Translations under genes and position numbers: made by a program
Shown: positions 9,900-23,488 of the stretch, in pieces
Layout: each line of letters opens with the position of its first letter
Position numbering within the stretch: the stretch's first letter is position 1
DNA from: Chionoecetes opilio
Taxonomy: Eukaryota > Arthropoda > Malacostraca > Decapoda > Majidae
Direction of reading: 5' to 3'
Assembly (NCBI GenBank): GCA_016584305.1
Contig: JACEEZ010015381.1
Coordinates: 45,207-109,206 of the forward strand
Length of the DNA: 64,000 nt
Notes under the pieces: model-generated
Database searches by the model: none
What the model was told of the DNA's origin: nothing
The model's input: only the letters and a program-made list of their open reading frames with translations

Positions 9900-12778
9900 G
9901 ATAGAGAAATTCAAAATGTGGTATTATAGTTGTTTTCGTTAGAAATTGCTATTTTAAAATACTGTAAGCTTATAATAGGAGTTTGAGACTCTATATTGTG
10001 ATACAATTGTATATTACACGTGCTATTCATAGTTTCTTGTTAATTGTAGTGTTATATCATTAATAGAAGGAATTTACCTTATGAAAATGCTTTATACCCT
10101 CAAAATGTGTTCCGTTCAATGATTTTACCTAGTTATCGGTGATATATAGCTGTTTTCCTACAAATTGAAGTGTACAATCCGTTTTTTTGAATAATTTGCA
10201 CCTATAAGTGGCTTACATTACATTAAGCTGATAAATAGAAGAGTAATAGGTTAATTATTGTGATATAACGGTATATTGCAAGCGTTTTTCAGTTTCTTGT
10301 AAACTGTAGCGTTATTGTATATATACAAGTAGTTTTACTTATCATATCGCTATAGACCCATAAAATGTAGTGTTCTCAATGATATTAACTAGTTATCGGT
10401 GATATATAGCTGTTTTCCTACAAATTGATGTATAAAGTCCTCTTTATAGAATAATTTGCACCTATAAGTAGCTTACATTACATTATGCTATTAAATAGAA
10501 GTGTAGGAGGTTATTTATTGTGATATAACGGTATATTGCAAGCGTTTTTCATAGTCTCTTGTAAAGTGTAGCGTTATTGTATATATACAAGGAGTTTTAA
10601 TTATCAAATTGCTCTAAACCAATAAAATGTAGTGTTTTCAATGATATTACCTAATTATCGGTGATATATAGCTGTTTTCCTACAAATTGATGTATAAAAT
10701 CCTCTTTTTAGAATAATTTGCACCTATAAGTAGCTTAAATTACATTAAGCTATTAAATAGAAGAGTAAGAGGTTATTTATTGTGATATAACGGTATATTG
10801 CAAGCGTTTTTCATAGTTTCTTGTAAACTGTAGCGGTATTGGGTATATACAAGTAGTTTTACTTATCATATTGCTATAAACCCATAAAATGTAGTGTTCT
10901 CAATGATATTAGCTAGTTATTGGTAATATATAGCTTTTTTCCTACAAATTGAAGTATAAAATCCTCTTTTTAGAATTTAAATTTGCACCTATTAGTAGCT
11001 TACATTACATTAAGCTATTAAATAGAAGAGTTTAAGAGGTTATTTATTGTGATATAACGGTATATTTGCAAGCGTTTTTCATAGTTTTTTTGTAAACTGT
11101 AGCGTTATTTTATATATACAAGTAGTTTTACTTATCATATTGCTATAAACCCATAAATGTAGTGTTCTCAATGATATTAGCTAGTTATTTGGTGATATAT
11201 AGCTGGGTTTTTCCCACAAATTGAAGTATAAATCCTCTTTATTTAAAAATAATTTGCACCTATAAGTAGCTTACATTATATAAGCTATTAATAGAAGAGT
11301 AGGAGGTTATTTATTGTGATATAAAAAAGGGGGTATTGCGAGCGTTTTTTCATAGTTTCTTGTAAACTGTAGCGTTTATTGTATATATAACAAGTAGTTT
11401 TACTTATTTATATTGCTATAAACCCATAAAATGTAGTGTTTTCAAAGATTTGAAACTAGTTATCAGTGAAGAGTTTTTTTTTTCTACAAATTGAAGTATA
11501 TTTCTTTATATCTGTAGTTAAATACTTTTGATTTTTTGCTACGACTTATTTTTACAAAATAAAAAAGCTAAAAATATGTATTTTTCATGAATTAGATATC
11601 AATTTAATCTTAAATACAATTTTTGTTTATGATTTTCAAAAAATAAATTTTAAATGTATTTTTTGAAAGACTAAANATCCTCTTTTAAAGCCATAATAAT
11701 GTAGAAGAGTAAGAGGTTATTTATTGTGATATAACGTTATATTGCTAGCGTTTTTCATAGTTTCTTGTAAACTGTAGCGTTATTGTATATATACAAGTAG
11801 TTTTACTTATCATATTGCTATAAACCCATAAAATGTAGTGTTCCTAATGATATTAGCTAGTTATTGGTGATATATAGCTGTTTTCCTACAAATTGATGTA
11901 TAAAAGCCTCTTTATAGAATAATTTGCACCTATAAGTAGCTTACATTACATTCAGCTATTAAATAGAAGAGTAATAGGTTATTTATTGTGATATAACGTT
12001 ATATTGCAAGCATTTTTCATAGTTTTTTGTAAACTGTAGCGTTAGTGTATATATACAAGTAGTTTTATTTATCATATTGCTATAAACCCATAAAATGTAC
12101 TGTTCTCAATGATATTAGCTAGTTATTGGTGATATATAGCTGTTTTCCTACAAATTGAAGTATAAAATCCTCTTTATAGAATAATTTGCACCTATAAGTA
12201 GCTTACATTACATTAAGCTATTAAAGAGAAGAGTAGGAGGTTATTTATTGTGATATAACGGTATATTGCAAGCGTTTTTCATAGTTTCTTGTAAAGTGTA
12301 CCGTTATTGTATATATACAAGTAGTTTTACTTATCATATTGCTATAAACCCATAAAATGTAGTGTTTTCAATGATTTTAGCTAGTTATCAGTGAAGAGCT
12401 GTTTTTTTCTACAAATTGAAGTATATTTCTTTATATCTGTAGTTAAATAGCTTTTGATATTTGCTACAACTATATTTTACAAAATTAATAGCTAAAAATA
12501 TGTATTTTTCATGAAATTTAGATATCAATTTCAATCTTAAAAACAATGTTTTTTCAAGTATTTTAATGTATTTTTGAAAGGCTAAAAAATGTCGAAATTT
12601 GATATTATTCAGCACTTTTAAACAACTATATTTTACAATGTTATGAGCTAAAAATATGTATTTTTCATGAAATTTAGGTATCAATTTTAATCTTAAAACC
12701 AACGTTTTTTCAAGTATTTTAATGTATTTTTGAAAGGCTAAAAAATTTCGAAAATTGACATTATTCAGCCCTTTTTTT
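9900..12778 (+). repeat. Higher-order unit F6 (composite, joined at a single N)
   Basis: The first part is U, A' (beta, with the private GTGCTATTCATAG word at about 10020), four A copies, A-end from about 11315 and a broken B. At 11676 there is a single N, then the sequence resumes inside an A monomer: A, A, A-end (starts about 11729, 11984, 12247) and two B copies. The 2.88-kb span is therefore two partial units joined by the assembler, not one long unit. Confidence 0.8.
11676..11676. other. Single-N join
   Basis: One N sits between a degraded B copy (about 11540-11675) and a fragment that starts mid-A. The phase changes abruptly across it and the bases on both sides are corrupted. I read it as a contig join or polishing break. 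Confidence 0.85.
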
Positions 12779-14463
12779 GATAGAGAAATTCAAAATGAGG
12801 TATTATAGTTGTTTTCGTTAGAAATTGCTATTTTAATCTACTGTAAGCTTATAATAGGAGTTTGAGACTCTATATTGTGATACAATTGTATATTACACGT
12901 GTTTTTCATAGTTTCTTGTTAATTATAGTGTTATATCATTAATAGAAGGAATTTACCTTATGATAATGCTTTATACCCTCAAAATGTGTTCTTTTCAATG
13001 ATTTTAGTTAGTTATCGGTGATATATAGCTGTTTTCCTACAAATTGAAGTATACAATCCTTTTTTTAGAATAATTTGCAACTATAAGTAGCTTACATTAC
13101 ATTAAGCTATTAAATAAAAGAGTAATAGGTTATTTATTGTGATATAACGGTATATTGCAAGCGTTTTTCATAGTTTCTTCTAAACTGTAGAGTTATTGTA
13201 TATATACAAGTAGTTTTACTTATCATATTGCTATAAACCCATAAAATGTAGTGTTCTCAATGATATTAACTAGTTATCGGTGATATATAGCTGTTTTCCT
13301 ACAAATTGATGTATAAAATTCTCTTTATAGAATAATTTGCACCTATAAGTAGCTTACATTACATTATGCTATTAAATAGAAGAGTAGGAGGTTATTTATT
13401 GTGATATAACGGTATATTGCAAGCGTTTTTCATAGTCTCTTGTAAAGTGTAGCGTTATTGTATATATACAAGGAGTTTTACTTATCAAATTGCTCTAAAC
13501 CAATAAAATGTAGTGTTTTCAATGATATTACGTAATTATCGGTGATATATAGCTGTTTTCCTACAAATTGATGTATAAAATCCTCTTTTTTAGAATATTG
13601 CAACCTATAAGTAGCCTGAAATTACATATTAAGCTATTCAAATAGAAGAGTAAGAGGTTATTATTGTGATATAACGGTATATTGCAAGGCGTTTTTCATA
13701 GTTTCTTGTAAACTGTAGCGTTATTGTTATAGATACAAGTAGTTTTACCTTATTCATATTGCTATAGACCCATAAAATGTAGTGTCTCATGTGATATTAG
13801 CTAATTATAATTATCGGTCGATAATAGCTGTTTTCCTAACAAATTGAGATAAAATCTCTTTTAAGAATAATTTGACACTATAAATAGTTACAATTACATT
13901 AAGCTATTAAATATAGGAGTAAGAGGTTATTTATTGTGATATAAACGGTTATTTGCAAGCGTTTTTCATAGTTTCTGTAAATTGTAGCTTTATTGTATAT
14001 ATACAAGTATTTTTACATATATAGAATCTATAAACCCATAAAAAATGTAGTGTTCAATGATTTAGCTAGTTATCAGTGAAGAGTTGTTTTTTTCTACAAT
14101 GACAGTATATTTCTTTATATCTGTAGAACTACATATCTTTTGATATTTGCCTTACAATATATCTACAAAATTAATAGCTAAAAATATGTATTTTTTATGA
14201 AATTTAGATATCAATTTCAATGTTTAAAGACAATGGTTTTTTCACGGATTTAATTTATTCTTGAAGGCTAAAAATGTCGGGACATTTGAAATAGTCAGCA
14301 CTTTTAACAAACTATATTTTACAAGTTTTATGAGCTAAAATATGTATTTTCATGAAAATTTAGGTATCCAATTTTAATCTGAAAACCAACGTTGTTGTTC
14401 AAGTATTTTAATGGATTTTGAAGGGCTAAAAAATTTCGAAAGATTGGAATGATAGGACCTTTT
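12779..14463 (+). repeat. Higher-order unit F7 (about 1.69 kb)
   Basis: Composition is U, A' (delta), three A copies (starts near 13136, 13399 and 13663), A-end from about 13934, and two B copies. The second A carries the linked variant GGAGTTTT ... AAATTGCTCTAAACCAATAAAATG (about 13470-13508), also seen near 10590, 15155, 25770 and 28765. The sequence is clean to about 13590, then noisy. Confidence 0.87.
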
Positions 14464-16307
14464 GATAGAGAAATTAAAATGTATATGGTATTATAGTTGT
14501 TTTCGTTAGGAAATTGCTATTTTAATCTACTGTAAGCTTATAATAGGAGTTTTGAGACTCTATATTGTGATACAAGTGTATATTACCGTGTTTTCATAGT
14601 TTCTTGTTAATTGTAGTGTATTCATTAATAGAATGAATTTACATTATGATAATGCTTTATACCCTCAATAATTGTTCTTTGTTCAATGATTTTAGTTAGT
14701 TATCGGTGATATATTATATCTGTTTTCCTACAAATTGAATTTATACAATCCTTTTTTTAGAATAATTTGCAACCATAAGTAGCTTAAGTACATTAAGCTA
14801 ATAAATAAAAGAGTAATAGGTTATTTATTGTGATTAAAACGGTAGATTGCATGCCCTTTTTATGTTTCTTCTAAAAACTGTAGCGGTATTGGATATATAC
14901 AAGTAGTTTACTTTTCATATTGTATAAACCCATAAAAGGTAGTGTTCTCAATGATATTAAACTAGTTATCGGTGATTATAAGCTGTTTTCCTACCAAAAT
15001 TGATGTATAAAATCCTCTTATAGAATAATTGCACCTATAAGTAGTTGAACATTACAGTAGGCTATTAAAATAAAAGAGTAGGAGGTTATTTATTGTGTAT
15101 AACGGTATATTGCAAGCGTTTTTCAAGTCTCTTGTAAAGGGTAGCGTATTGTATATATACAAGGAGTTTTATTTACAAATTGCTCCTAAAACCAATAAAA
15201 TGTAGTGTTTTCAATTGCTCATTACCTAATTATCGGTGATATATAGTGTTTTCCTCAAATTGATGTATTAAAATAATCTTTTTAGAATAATTTGCCACCT
15301 ATAAGTAGCTTTTTTAAATTACATAAAGCTATAATAGAAGAGTAAGAGGTTTATTTATGTGCATTATACCGGTATATTGCAAGCGTTTCATAGTTTTGTA
15401 AACTGTAGCGTTATTGTATATATACAAGTAGTTTTTATTTATCATATTGCTATAAACCCATAAAATGTAGTGTTCCAATGATATTAGCTAGTTTATTGGT
15501 GATATATAGGTTTCTACAATGAAGTATAAAATCTCTTTATAGAATAATTGGCACCTATAGTAGCTTACATACATTAAGGCTATTAAAGCGAAGAGTAGGA
15601 GGTATTTATTGTGATTATAACGGTATATGCAAGCTTTTTTCCAAGTTTATTGTAAAGTGTAGCGTTATTGTAATATACAAAGTAGTTTTACTTATCATAT
15701 GCCTATAACACCCATAAAATGTAGTGTTTTCAATGATTGTTATTACAAATATACTAGTTATCAGGAAGAGCTGTTTTTTTCTACAAATTCAGTAATGATT
15801 TTTATATCTGTAGTTAATAGCTTTTATATTGTTACAACTATATTTTACAAAATTAATAGCTAAAAATATGTATGTTTCATGAAATTTAGATTCATTTCAC
15901 ATCATAAAAAACAATGTTTTTTTTCAATATTTTAATGTATTTTTGAAAGCCTAAAAATGTCGCAAGTTGAAAGATTAGCCACTTTTAAAAACTATAATTT
16001 TACAATATTATGTAGCTGTAGAATGTGTTTTTCATGAAAGTTATGTATCAATTTAATCTTCAAAAACCAACGTTTATCAATACTTTAATGTATTCTTTGA
16101 AAGCTTAAAAAAATGTCGAAATTGACCATTATTCAGGCAGTTTACATAACACTATATTTTACAATAGTATGAGCTATCCAGAATATGTGTTTTTCATGAA
16201 ATTTATTACACTTTAAATCTTCGTAAGAACGTTTGTTTTCAAGTGTTTTAATTATTTTTAAAGGGCTAAAAAAATGTCGAAAATTGACATTATTCAGCCC
16301 TTGTTTT
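14464..16307 (+). repeat. Higher-order unit F8 (about 1.84 kb, noisy)
   Basis: Composition is U, A' (delta), three A copies, A-end from about 15609 and three B copies. The A-end has a small insertion giving GTTATTACAAATATACTAG near 15736. Related insertions occur in the A-end monomers near 24497 and 29345, which links these three units by descent. Confidence 0.84.
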
Positions 16308-18944
16308 GATAGAGAAATTCAAAATGTGGTTATTATAGTTGTTTTCGTTAGGGGGGGGGGGTAAGGGGGGGGGGTGGGGGGAAAAAAAAATTGCTATGTT
16401 ACAACTACTTAAGCTTATAAATAGGAGTTTGAGAATCTAATATATGTGATACAATTGTATATACTCGTCGTTTTTCACAGTTTCTTGTTAATTGAAGTGT
16501 TATATCATTAATAGAAAGGGAATTTACCTAATGATAATGCTTTATACCCTCAAAATGTGTTCTCTTCAATGATTATACCTAGTTATCGGTGATATAGAGA
16601 TGGTTTCCTGAGTAATGAAGTATACTATCCTTTTTTTAGAATAATTTGACACCTATAAGTAGCTTATATACATTAAGCTGATAAATAGAAGAATAATAGG
16701 TTATATTATTGGGAATAACGGATATTGCATGCGTTTTTATAGTTTCTTGTAAACTGTAGCGTATTTATATATACAAGTAGTTTTACTTATCCAATATGCT
16801 ATAAACCATAAATTTATTGTTTCAATGATATTAGCTCGTTATCGGTGACTATAGAAGTTTTCCACAAATTGAAGTATAAAAATCCTCTTTATAGAATAAT
16901 TTGCACCATTTTTAAAAACAAGTGTTTAAGGGGGCCTTTACATTACATTAAGCTATTAATAGAAGAGTAAGAGGGTATTTATTTGATATAACGTTACCTT
17001 GCTAGCATTTTTCATAGTTTCTTGTAACGTAGCGTTATTGGATATACACAAGTAGTTTTACTTATCATATTGCTAAAAACCCTAAAATGTAGTGTTATCA
17101 TGAGATTAAACTAGTTATTCGGTGATATATAGCTGTTTTCCTACAAAAATTGATGTATAAAAGCCTCTTTATAGAATAATTTGCACCTATAAGTAGTTAC
17201 ATTGACATTAAGCTATAAATAGAAGAGTAGGAGGTTCTAATTTATGTGATATGACGTATATTGCATGCGAGTTTTTCATAGTTTCTTGTATACTGTAGCG
17301 TTATTGTTAATATACAAGTAGTTTTTAATTATCAATTAATCTAAACCATAACATGTAGTGTTTTCAATGATATTAGCTAATTATCGGTTATTTTATCAGC
17401 TGTTTTCTACAAAATTGAGAAAAATCCTCTTTTTAGAATAATTTGCACCTTTATGTAGCTTACATACATTAAGCTATTAAATAGAAGAGTAAGAGGTTTT
17501 TTATTGTGATATAACTGTATATGCAAGCGTTTTCATAGGTTCTGTTAAAACTGTAGCGTATTGTATTATATACAAGTAGTTTTACTTATCATATACTGCT
17601 ATAAACCCATAAATGTAGTGTTCTAATTGTAATGATATAGATAGTTATTGGTGATATTATAACTGTTTCCTACAAATTGATGTATAAAGCCTCTTTATAG
17701 AATAATTTGCACTATAAGTAGCTTACATTACATTCAGCTATTAATATAGAAGAGTAATAGTTATTTATTGTGATATAACGTAATTGCAAGCATTTTTCAT
17801 AGTTTTTGTAAACTGTAGCGTTAGTGTATATCATACAAGTAGTTTTACGTATCATATTGACTATAAAACCCATAAAATGTTAGTGTTCTCAATGAATAGA
17901 GCTAGTATTTGGTGATATATAGTGTTTTCCTACAAATTGAAGTATAAAATCCTCTTATATAGAATAATTGCACCTATAAGTAGCTTACATTATATTCAGC
18001 ATTAAAATAGAAGAGTAGGGGTTATTTATTGTGATATAAAGGTATATGCGAGCGTTTTCATAGTTTCGGTAAAATGTTATAGCGTTTATTGTATTATACA
18101 AAGTAGTTTTACTTATCATATTGCTAATAAACCCATAAAATGTAGGTTTTCCCCCAAATGATTTGAGCTAGTATCAGTGAAGAGTTTTTTTTTTCTACAA
18201 ATTGAAGTATATTTCTTTATATCGGTAGTTAAATAGCTTTTGATATTTGCTTACGACTAATTTTACAAAATGAATAACTAAAAAATATGTTTTTTCATGA
18301 AATTAGATATCAATTTTAATCTTAACTTGACAATGTTTTTTCAAGTATTTTAATGTATTTTTGAAAGGCTAAAAAATGTCGAAATTTGACATTATTCAGC
18401 ACACTTTTTTACACAACTATATTTTACAATATTATGAGCTTATATGTGTTTTTTCATGAAAATGATGTATCAATTTAATCTTCAAAACAACGTTTTATCA
18501 AGTATTTTAATGTATTTGAATAGCTTAAAATGTTCGAAATTTGCCATATTCAGCAGTTTACAAACTATATTTACAATATTATGAGCTTAGAATATGTGTT
18601 TTTCATGAAAAAAAAAAATTTATGTATCAAGTTATTCTTCGTAACACGTTTTTTCAAGGGTTAAAATATGTATTTTATGAAATTTAGGTATCAATTTAAT
18701 CTTATAAACAACGTTTTTCAAGTATTTTAATGTATTTTCGAAAGCCTAAAAAAATGTCGAAATTTGGACATTATTCAGCACTTTTACACAACAAGATTGT
18801 ACAATATATGAGCTTAAAATATGTATTTTTCATGAAATTTATTATCAATTTTTTATTCCAAAAAACAACGTTTTTCAAGTGTTTAATGTATTTTTGAAGG
18901 GCCTATAAAAATGTCGAAAAATTGACATTATTCGGCCCTTTTTT
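16308..18944 (+). repeat. Higher-order unit F9 (about 2.64 kb, noisy, long class)
   Basis: Composition is U (with an inserted G run), A' (gamma), five A copies (starts near 16706, 16978, 17240, 17505 and 17768), A-end from about 18029, and about five B copies. One B is fused to its neighbour by an internal deletion near 18650-18670. The length agrees with this count. Confidence 0.82.
16351..16381 (+). other. G-run insertion inside U
   Basis: About 31 bases, almost all G and followed by nine A, interrupt U between GTTTTCGTTA and the expected AAATTGCTAT. No other U has this. Given the surrounding indel noise it is most likely a base-calling or polishing artefact. Confidence 0.9.
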
Positions 18945-20762
18945 GAGTTAGAGAAAATTCAAAATGTGGTATTATAGTTGTTTCTCGTTAGAAATTGCTA
19001 TTTTAAACTAATGTAGCTTATAATAGCGAGTTGAGTGGGGGGGGGGGGGGGGGGGGGGGACTCTATATTGTGATACAATTGTATATTACACGTGTTTTTT
19101 CATAGTTTTCTTGTTAATTGTAGTGTTATATCAGTAATAGAAGGAATTTACGTTGTGAAAATGCTTTAATACCATCAAAATGTGTTCTTTCACTGTATTA
19201 GCTTGTTATCGGTGATATATAGCTGTTTTCCTACCAAATTGAAAGTATTAAATCATTTTTAGAATAATCTGAACCTGATAAGTAGCTTACATTAAATTAA
19301 GCTATTAAATAGAAAGGAGTAGAGGTTATTTTATTGTGATATAACGGGTATATTGCAAGCGCTTTTCATAGTTTCTTGTAACATGTTAGCGTTATTGTAT
19401 ATATACAAGTAGTCTTACTTATCATATTGTATAAAACCCATAAAAATGAGTGTTTCATAATGATATTAGCTTAGTTATTGGTATATCTAACTGTTTTCCT
19501 ACAAAATGATGTATAAAGCCCTTTTAGAGAATAATTTGACCTATAAAGTAGATTACATTACATCAGCTAATTAAATAGAAGAGTAATAGGTTATTTATTG
19601 TGATATAACGTTAAATATTGCCAAGCATTTTTCAGAGTTTTTGTAAACTGTAGCGTAGTGTATATATACAAGTAGTTTTACTTATCATATGCTAATAAAC
19701 CATAAAATGTAGTGTTCTCAATGATATTAGCAGTTATAGGTGATATATAGCTGTTCCTACAAATTGAAGTATAAAAATCATCCTTTATAGAATAATTTTG
19801 AACTATAGTAGCTTACATTATAGTAAGCTATTAAATAAGAATGAGTAGGAGGTTATTTATTGTGATTATAAAGGTATCTGCGAGCGTTTTCTCATAGTTT
19901 CTTGTAAAAACTGTAGCGTTATGGTCTATATACAAGTAGTTTTACTTATATATGCTAAAAACCATAAAATGTAGTGTTTTCAATGATTTGAGTAGTTATC
20001 AGTGAAGAGTTTTTTTTTTTCTACAAAATTGAAGTATATTTCTTTATATCTGTAGTTAAATAGCTTTTGATATTTGCTACGACTATATTTTACAAAATGA
20101 ATAACAAATAATATGTATTTTTCATGAAATTTAGGATATCCAATTTAATCTTAAATACAAGTTTTTTCAAGTATTTAATGTATTTTGAAAAGGCTAAAAA
20201 ATGTCGAAATTGACATTATTCAGCACTTTTTACACAACTATATTTTACAATGATTATGAGCTTAGAAGTGTTTTTCATGAAATTTATGTATCAATTTAAT
20301 TCTTCAAACAACGTGTACCAAGTATTTTAATGTATTTTTTGAAGGCTAAAAAATGTCGAAATTGACATTATCCAGCAGTTTACAAAACTAATATTTACAA
20401 TATTATGAGCTTAGAATATGTGTTTTTCATGAAATTTAGTAGCAATTAATTCTTTCGTAACAACGTTTTTCAAGGTTTAAAATATGATTTTTCATGAATT
20501 AGGTATCAATTTTAATCTTATGACAACAACGTTTTTTCAAGTATTTTATGTATTTTCGAAAGCCTAAAAAATGTCGAAATTTTGACATTATTCAGCCACT
20601 TTTACAAAACAATATTGTACAATATAGAGCTTAAATATGTATTTTTCATGAAATTATGTGTCAATTTTTATTCCTAAAAACAACGTTTTTTTTCAAGTGT
20701 TTTAAGTATTTTTGACGGGCTAAAAAAATGTCGAAAAGTGACCATTAATTCGGCCCTTTTTT
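18945..20762 (+). repeat. Higher-order unit F10 (about 1.82 kb, noisy)
   Basis: Composition is U (with a second G run), A' (alpha), two A copies (starts near 19335 and 19597), A-end from about 19858, and about five B copies including the same fused B as F9 (near 20461-20490). F9 and F10 therefore share one recent B-block ancestor while differing in A number. Confidence 0.83.
19037..19059 (+). other. Run of 23 G inside U
   Basis: A pure G tract is inserted near the end of U, just before ACTCTATATTGTG. It lies in the unit next to the one with the other G run but at a different position in U. It is probably an artefact; no G-rich sequence exists elsewhere in the satellite. Confidence 0.9.
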
Positions 20763-22329
20763 GATAGAGAAATTCAAAATGTGGTATATAGTGGTTTTCG
20801 TTAGAAATTGCTATTTTTAAACTACTGTAAGATTATAATAGGAGTTTGAGACTTATATTGTGATACAATTGTATATACACGTGTTTTTCATAGTTTCTTG
20901 TTAATTGTAGTGTTTATCATTAATAGAAGGAATTTACCTTGTGAAAATGCTTTATACCCAAATGTGTTCTTTTCATGATTATTAGCTTGTATGGTGATAT
21001 ATAGCTGTTTTCCTACAAATTGAAGTATAAAATCCTCTTTTTAGAATAATTTGCAACCCTATAAGAGCTTACATTACATTAACGCCTATTAAATAGAAGA
21101 GTAAGAGGTATTTATTGTGATATACGTTTATTGCTAGCGTTTTTCATAGTTTATTGTAACAAAACTGTAGGTTATTGTATAATATACAGTGAGTTTTACT
21201 TATCATATTGCTATAACCCATAAATGTCGTGTTCCTAAGATATAGTAGTATTGTGATTATATAGCTGTTTTTTCCTAAAATGCTGTATAAAAGATCTTAT
21301 AGAATACTTTGCACCTTAAGTAGCTTACATTACATTCAGCTATTAAATAGAAGGAGTAATAGGTTATATTGTGATATAACGTTATATTGCAAGTTTTTTC
21401 ATAGTTTTTTGTAAACTGTAGCGGTAGTTATATATTACAAGTAGTTTTACTTATCATATTGCTTATAAAACCCATAAAATATGTAGTGGTCTCAAATGAT
21501 ATTAGCTAGTTATATGGTGATATATAGCTGTTTTCTACAAATTGAAGATAAAATCCTCTTTATAGAATAATTTGCACCTATAAGTAGCTTACTATTACAT
21601 TTTTTCAGCTATTAAATAGGAAGAGTAGGAGGTTATTTATTGTGATTATAAAGGTATTATTGCGAGCCGTTTTTCATCGTTCTTGTAAAACTTGTAGCGT
21701 TATTGTATATATACACGTAGTTTTACTTATATATTGCTATAAAACCCATATAATGTAGTGTTTTCAAATGATTTGAGCTAAGTTATCAGTGAAGAGTGTT
21801 TTTTTTTCTACAAATGAAGTATATTCTTATATATCTCTCGTTAAATAGCTTTTGATATTGCTACGATATATTTTACAAAATGAATACTAAAAAATAGTAT
21901 TTTCAGAAATTTTAGAATATCAATTTTTAATCTTAAATTACAATGTTTTTTCAAGTATTTAATGTATTTTTTCAAAGGCTAAAAAATGTCGAAATTGACA
22001 TTATTCAGCACTTTTACACAACCTTATTTACAAGGTTATGAGCTAAAAAAATATGTATTGTTCATGAAATTTAGGTATCAATTTTAATCTTATAAACAAC
22101 GTTTTTTTCAGTATTTAATGTATTTCGAAAGAATAAAAGATGTCGAAAATTTGACATTTATTCAGGCACTTTTACACAACAATATTGTACAATATTATGA
22201 GCTTAAAATATGATTTTTTCAAGAAATTATGTATCAATTTAATTCTTCGTAACAGGTTTTTTCAAGTGTTTTAATGATTTGAAAGGGCTAAAAAATGGTC
22301 GGAAAAATGACATTATTCAGCCTTTTTTT
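20763..22329 (+). repeat. Higher-order unit F11 (1,567 bp class, noisy)
   Basis: Composition is U, A' (alpha), two A copies (starts near 21115 and 21371), A-end from about 21638 and three B copies. Its order of A variants resembles the - strand unit at 44796-46397, which is also alpha with two A and three B. Confidence 0.84.
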
Positions 22330-23488
22330 GATAGAGAAATTCAAAATGGTATTATAGTTGTTTTGTAGAAATTGCTATTTAAACTACTGTAAGCGTATAA
22401 TAGTGGCAGTTTGCGACTCTCCTATATTGTGATACAATTGTATAACACGTGTTTTCCAGTTTCTTGTTAATTGTAGTGTTATATCATTAATAGAAGGAAT
22501 TTACCTGGTGAAAAAGCTTTATACTCTCAAAATGGTGTTCTTTTCAATGATATTAGATGTTATCGGTGATATATAGCTGTTTTTCCTACAAATGAAGTAT
22601 TTAAAATCCTCTGTTTAGAATAATTTGCACCTATAAGTAGCTTATAGTACCATTAAGCTAATTAAAATAGAAGAGTAAGAGGTTATTATTGTGATGATAA
22701 CGTTATATTGCTAGCGTTTTTATAGTTCTTGAAAAACTGTAGCGTTATTGATATATACAAGTAGTTTTACTTATATATGCTATAGACCCATAAAATGATA
22801 GTGCTTCTCAATGATATTAGCTAATGATAATTATCGGTGATATATAGCTGTTTTCCTAAAAGTGAAGTTATAAAATCTCTTTTTAGAATTTAATTTGCAC
22901 TATAATAGCTTATCATTACTTAAGCTATTAAATAGAGGAGGTAAGAGGTTATTTATTGTGATATAACGGTATATTGCCAAGCGTTTTTAATAGTTTCTGT
23001 AAAATTGTAGGCTTTATTGTATATATACCAAGTAGTTTTACATATCATAATTGCTATTAAACCCATAAAATGTAGGTTCAATGATTTAGTACGTTATCAG
23101 TAAAGAGTGTTTTTTTCTACAAATTGAAAGTATATTTCTTTATATCTGTAGCTAATAGCTTTTGTTATTGTGCTACAACTATATCTTACAAAATAATAGC
23201 AAAAAAAATATGTATTTTTCATGTGAAATTTAGATATCAATTTCAATCTTAAACAATGTTTTTTCAAGTATTTAAGTATTTTGAAAGGCTAAAAAAAATG
23301 TCGAATTTGATATTATTCAGCACTTTACACAACTATAATTACAATGTTATGAGCTAAAACTATGTATTTTTCATGAAATTAGGTATCAATTTTAATCTTT
23401 AAAAACCAACGTTTTTGTTCAAGTATTATAAATGTATTTTTGAAGGGCTAAAAAATTTCGAAAAACTTGACATTACTCAGCCCTTTTT
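22330..23488 (+). repeat. Higher-order unit F12 (about 1.16 kb, noisy)
   Basis: Composition is U, A' (alpha), one A with the TAATTAT-type expansion near 22826, A-end and two B copies. It is the same class, subtype and private expansion as F1 and F3. Confidence 0.85.
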
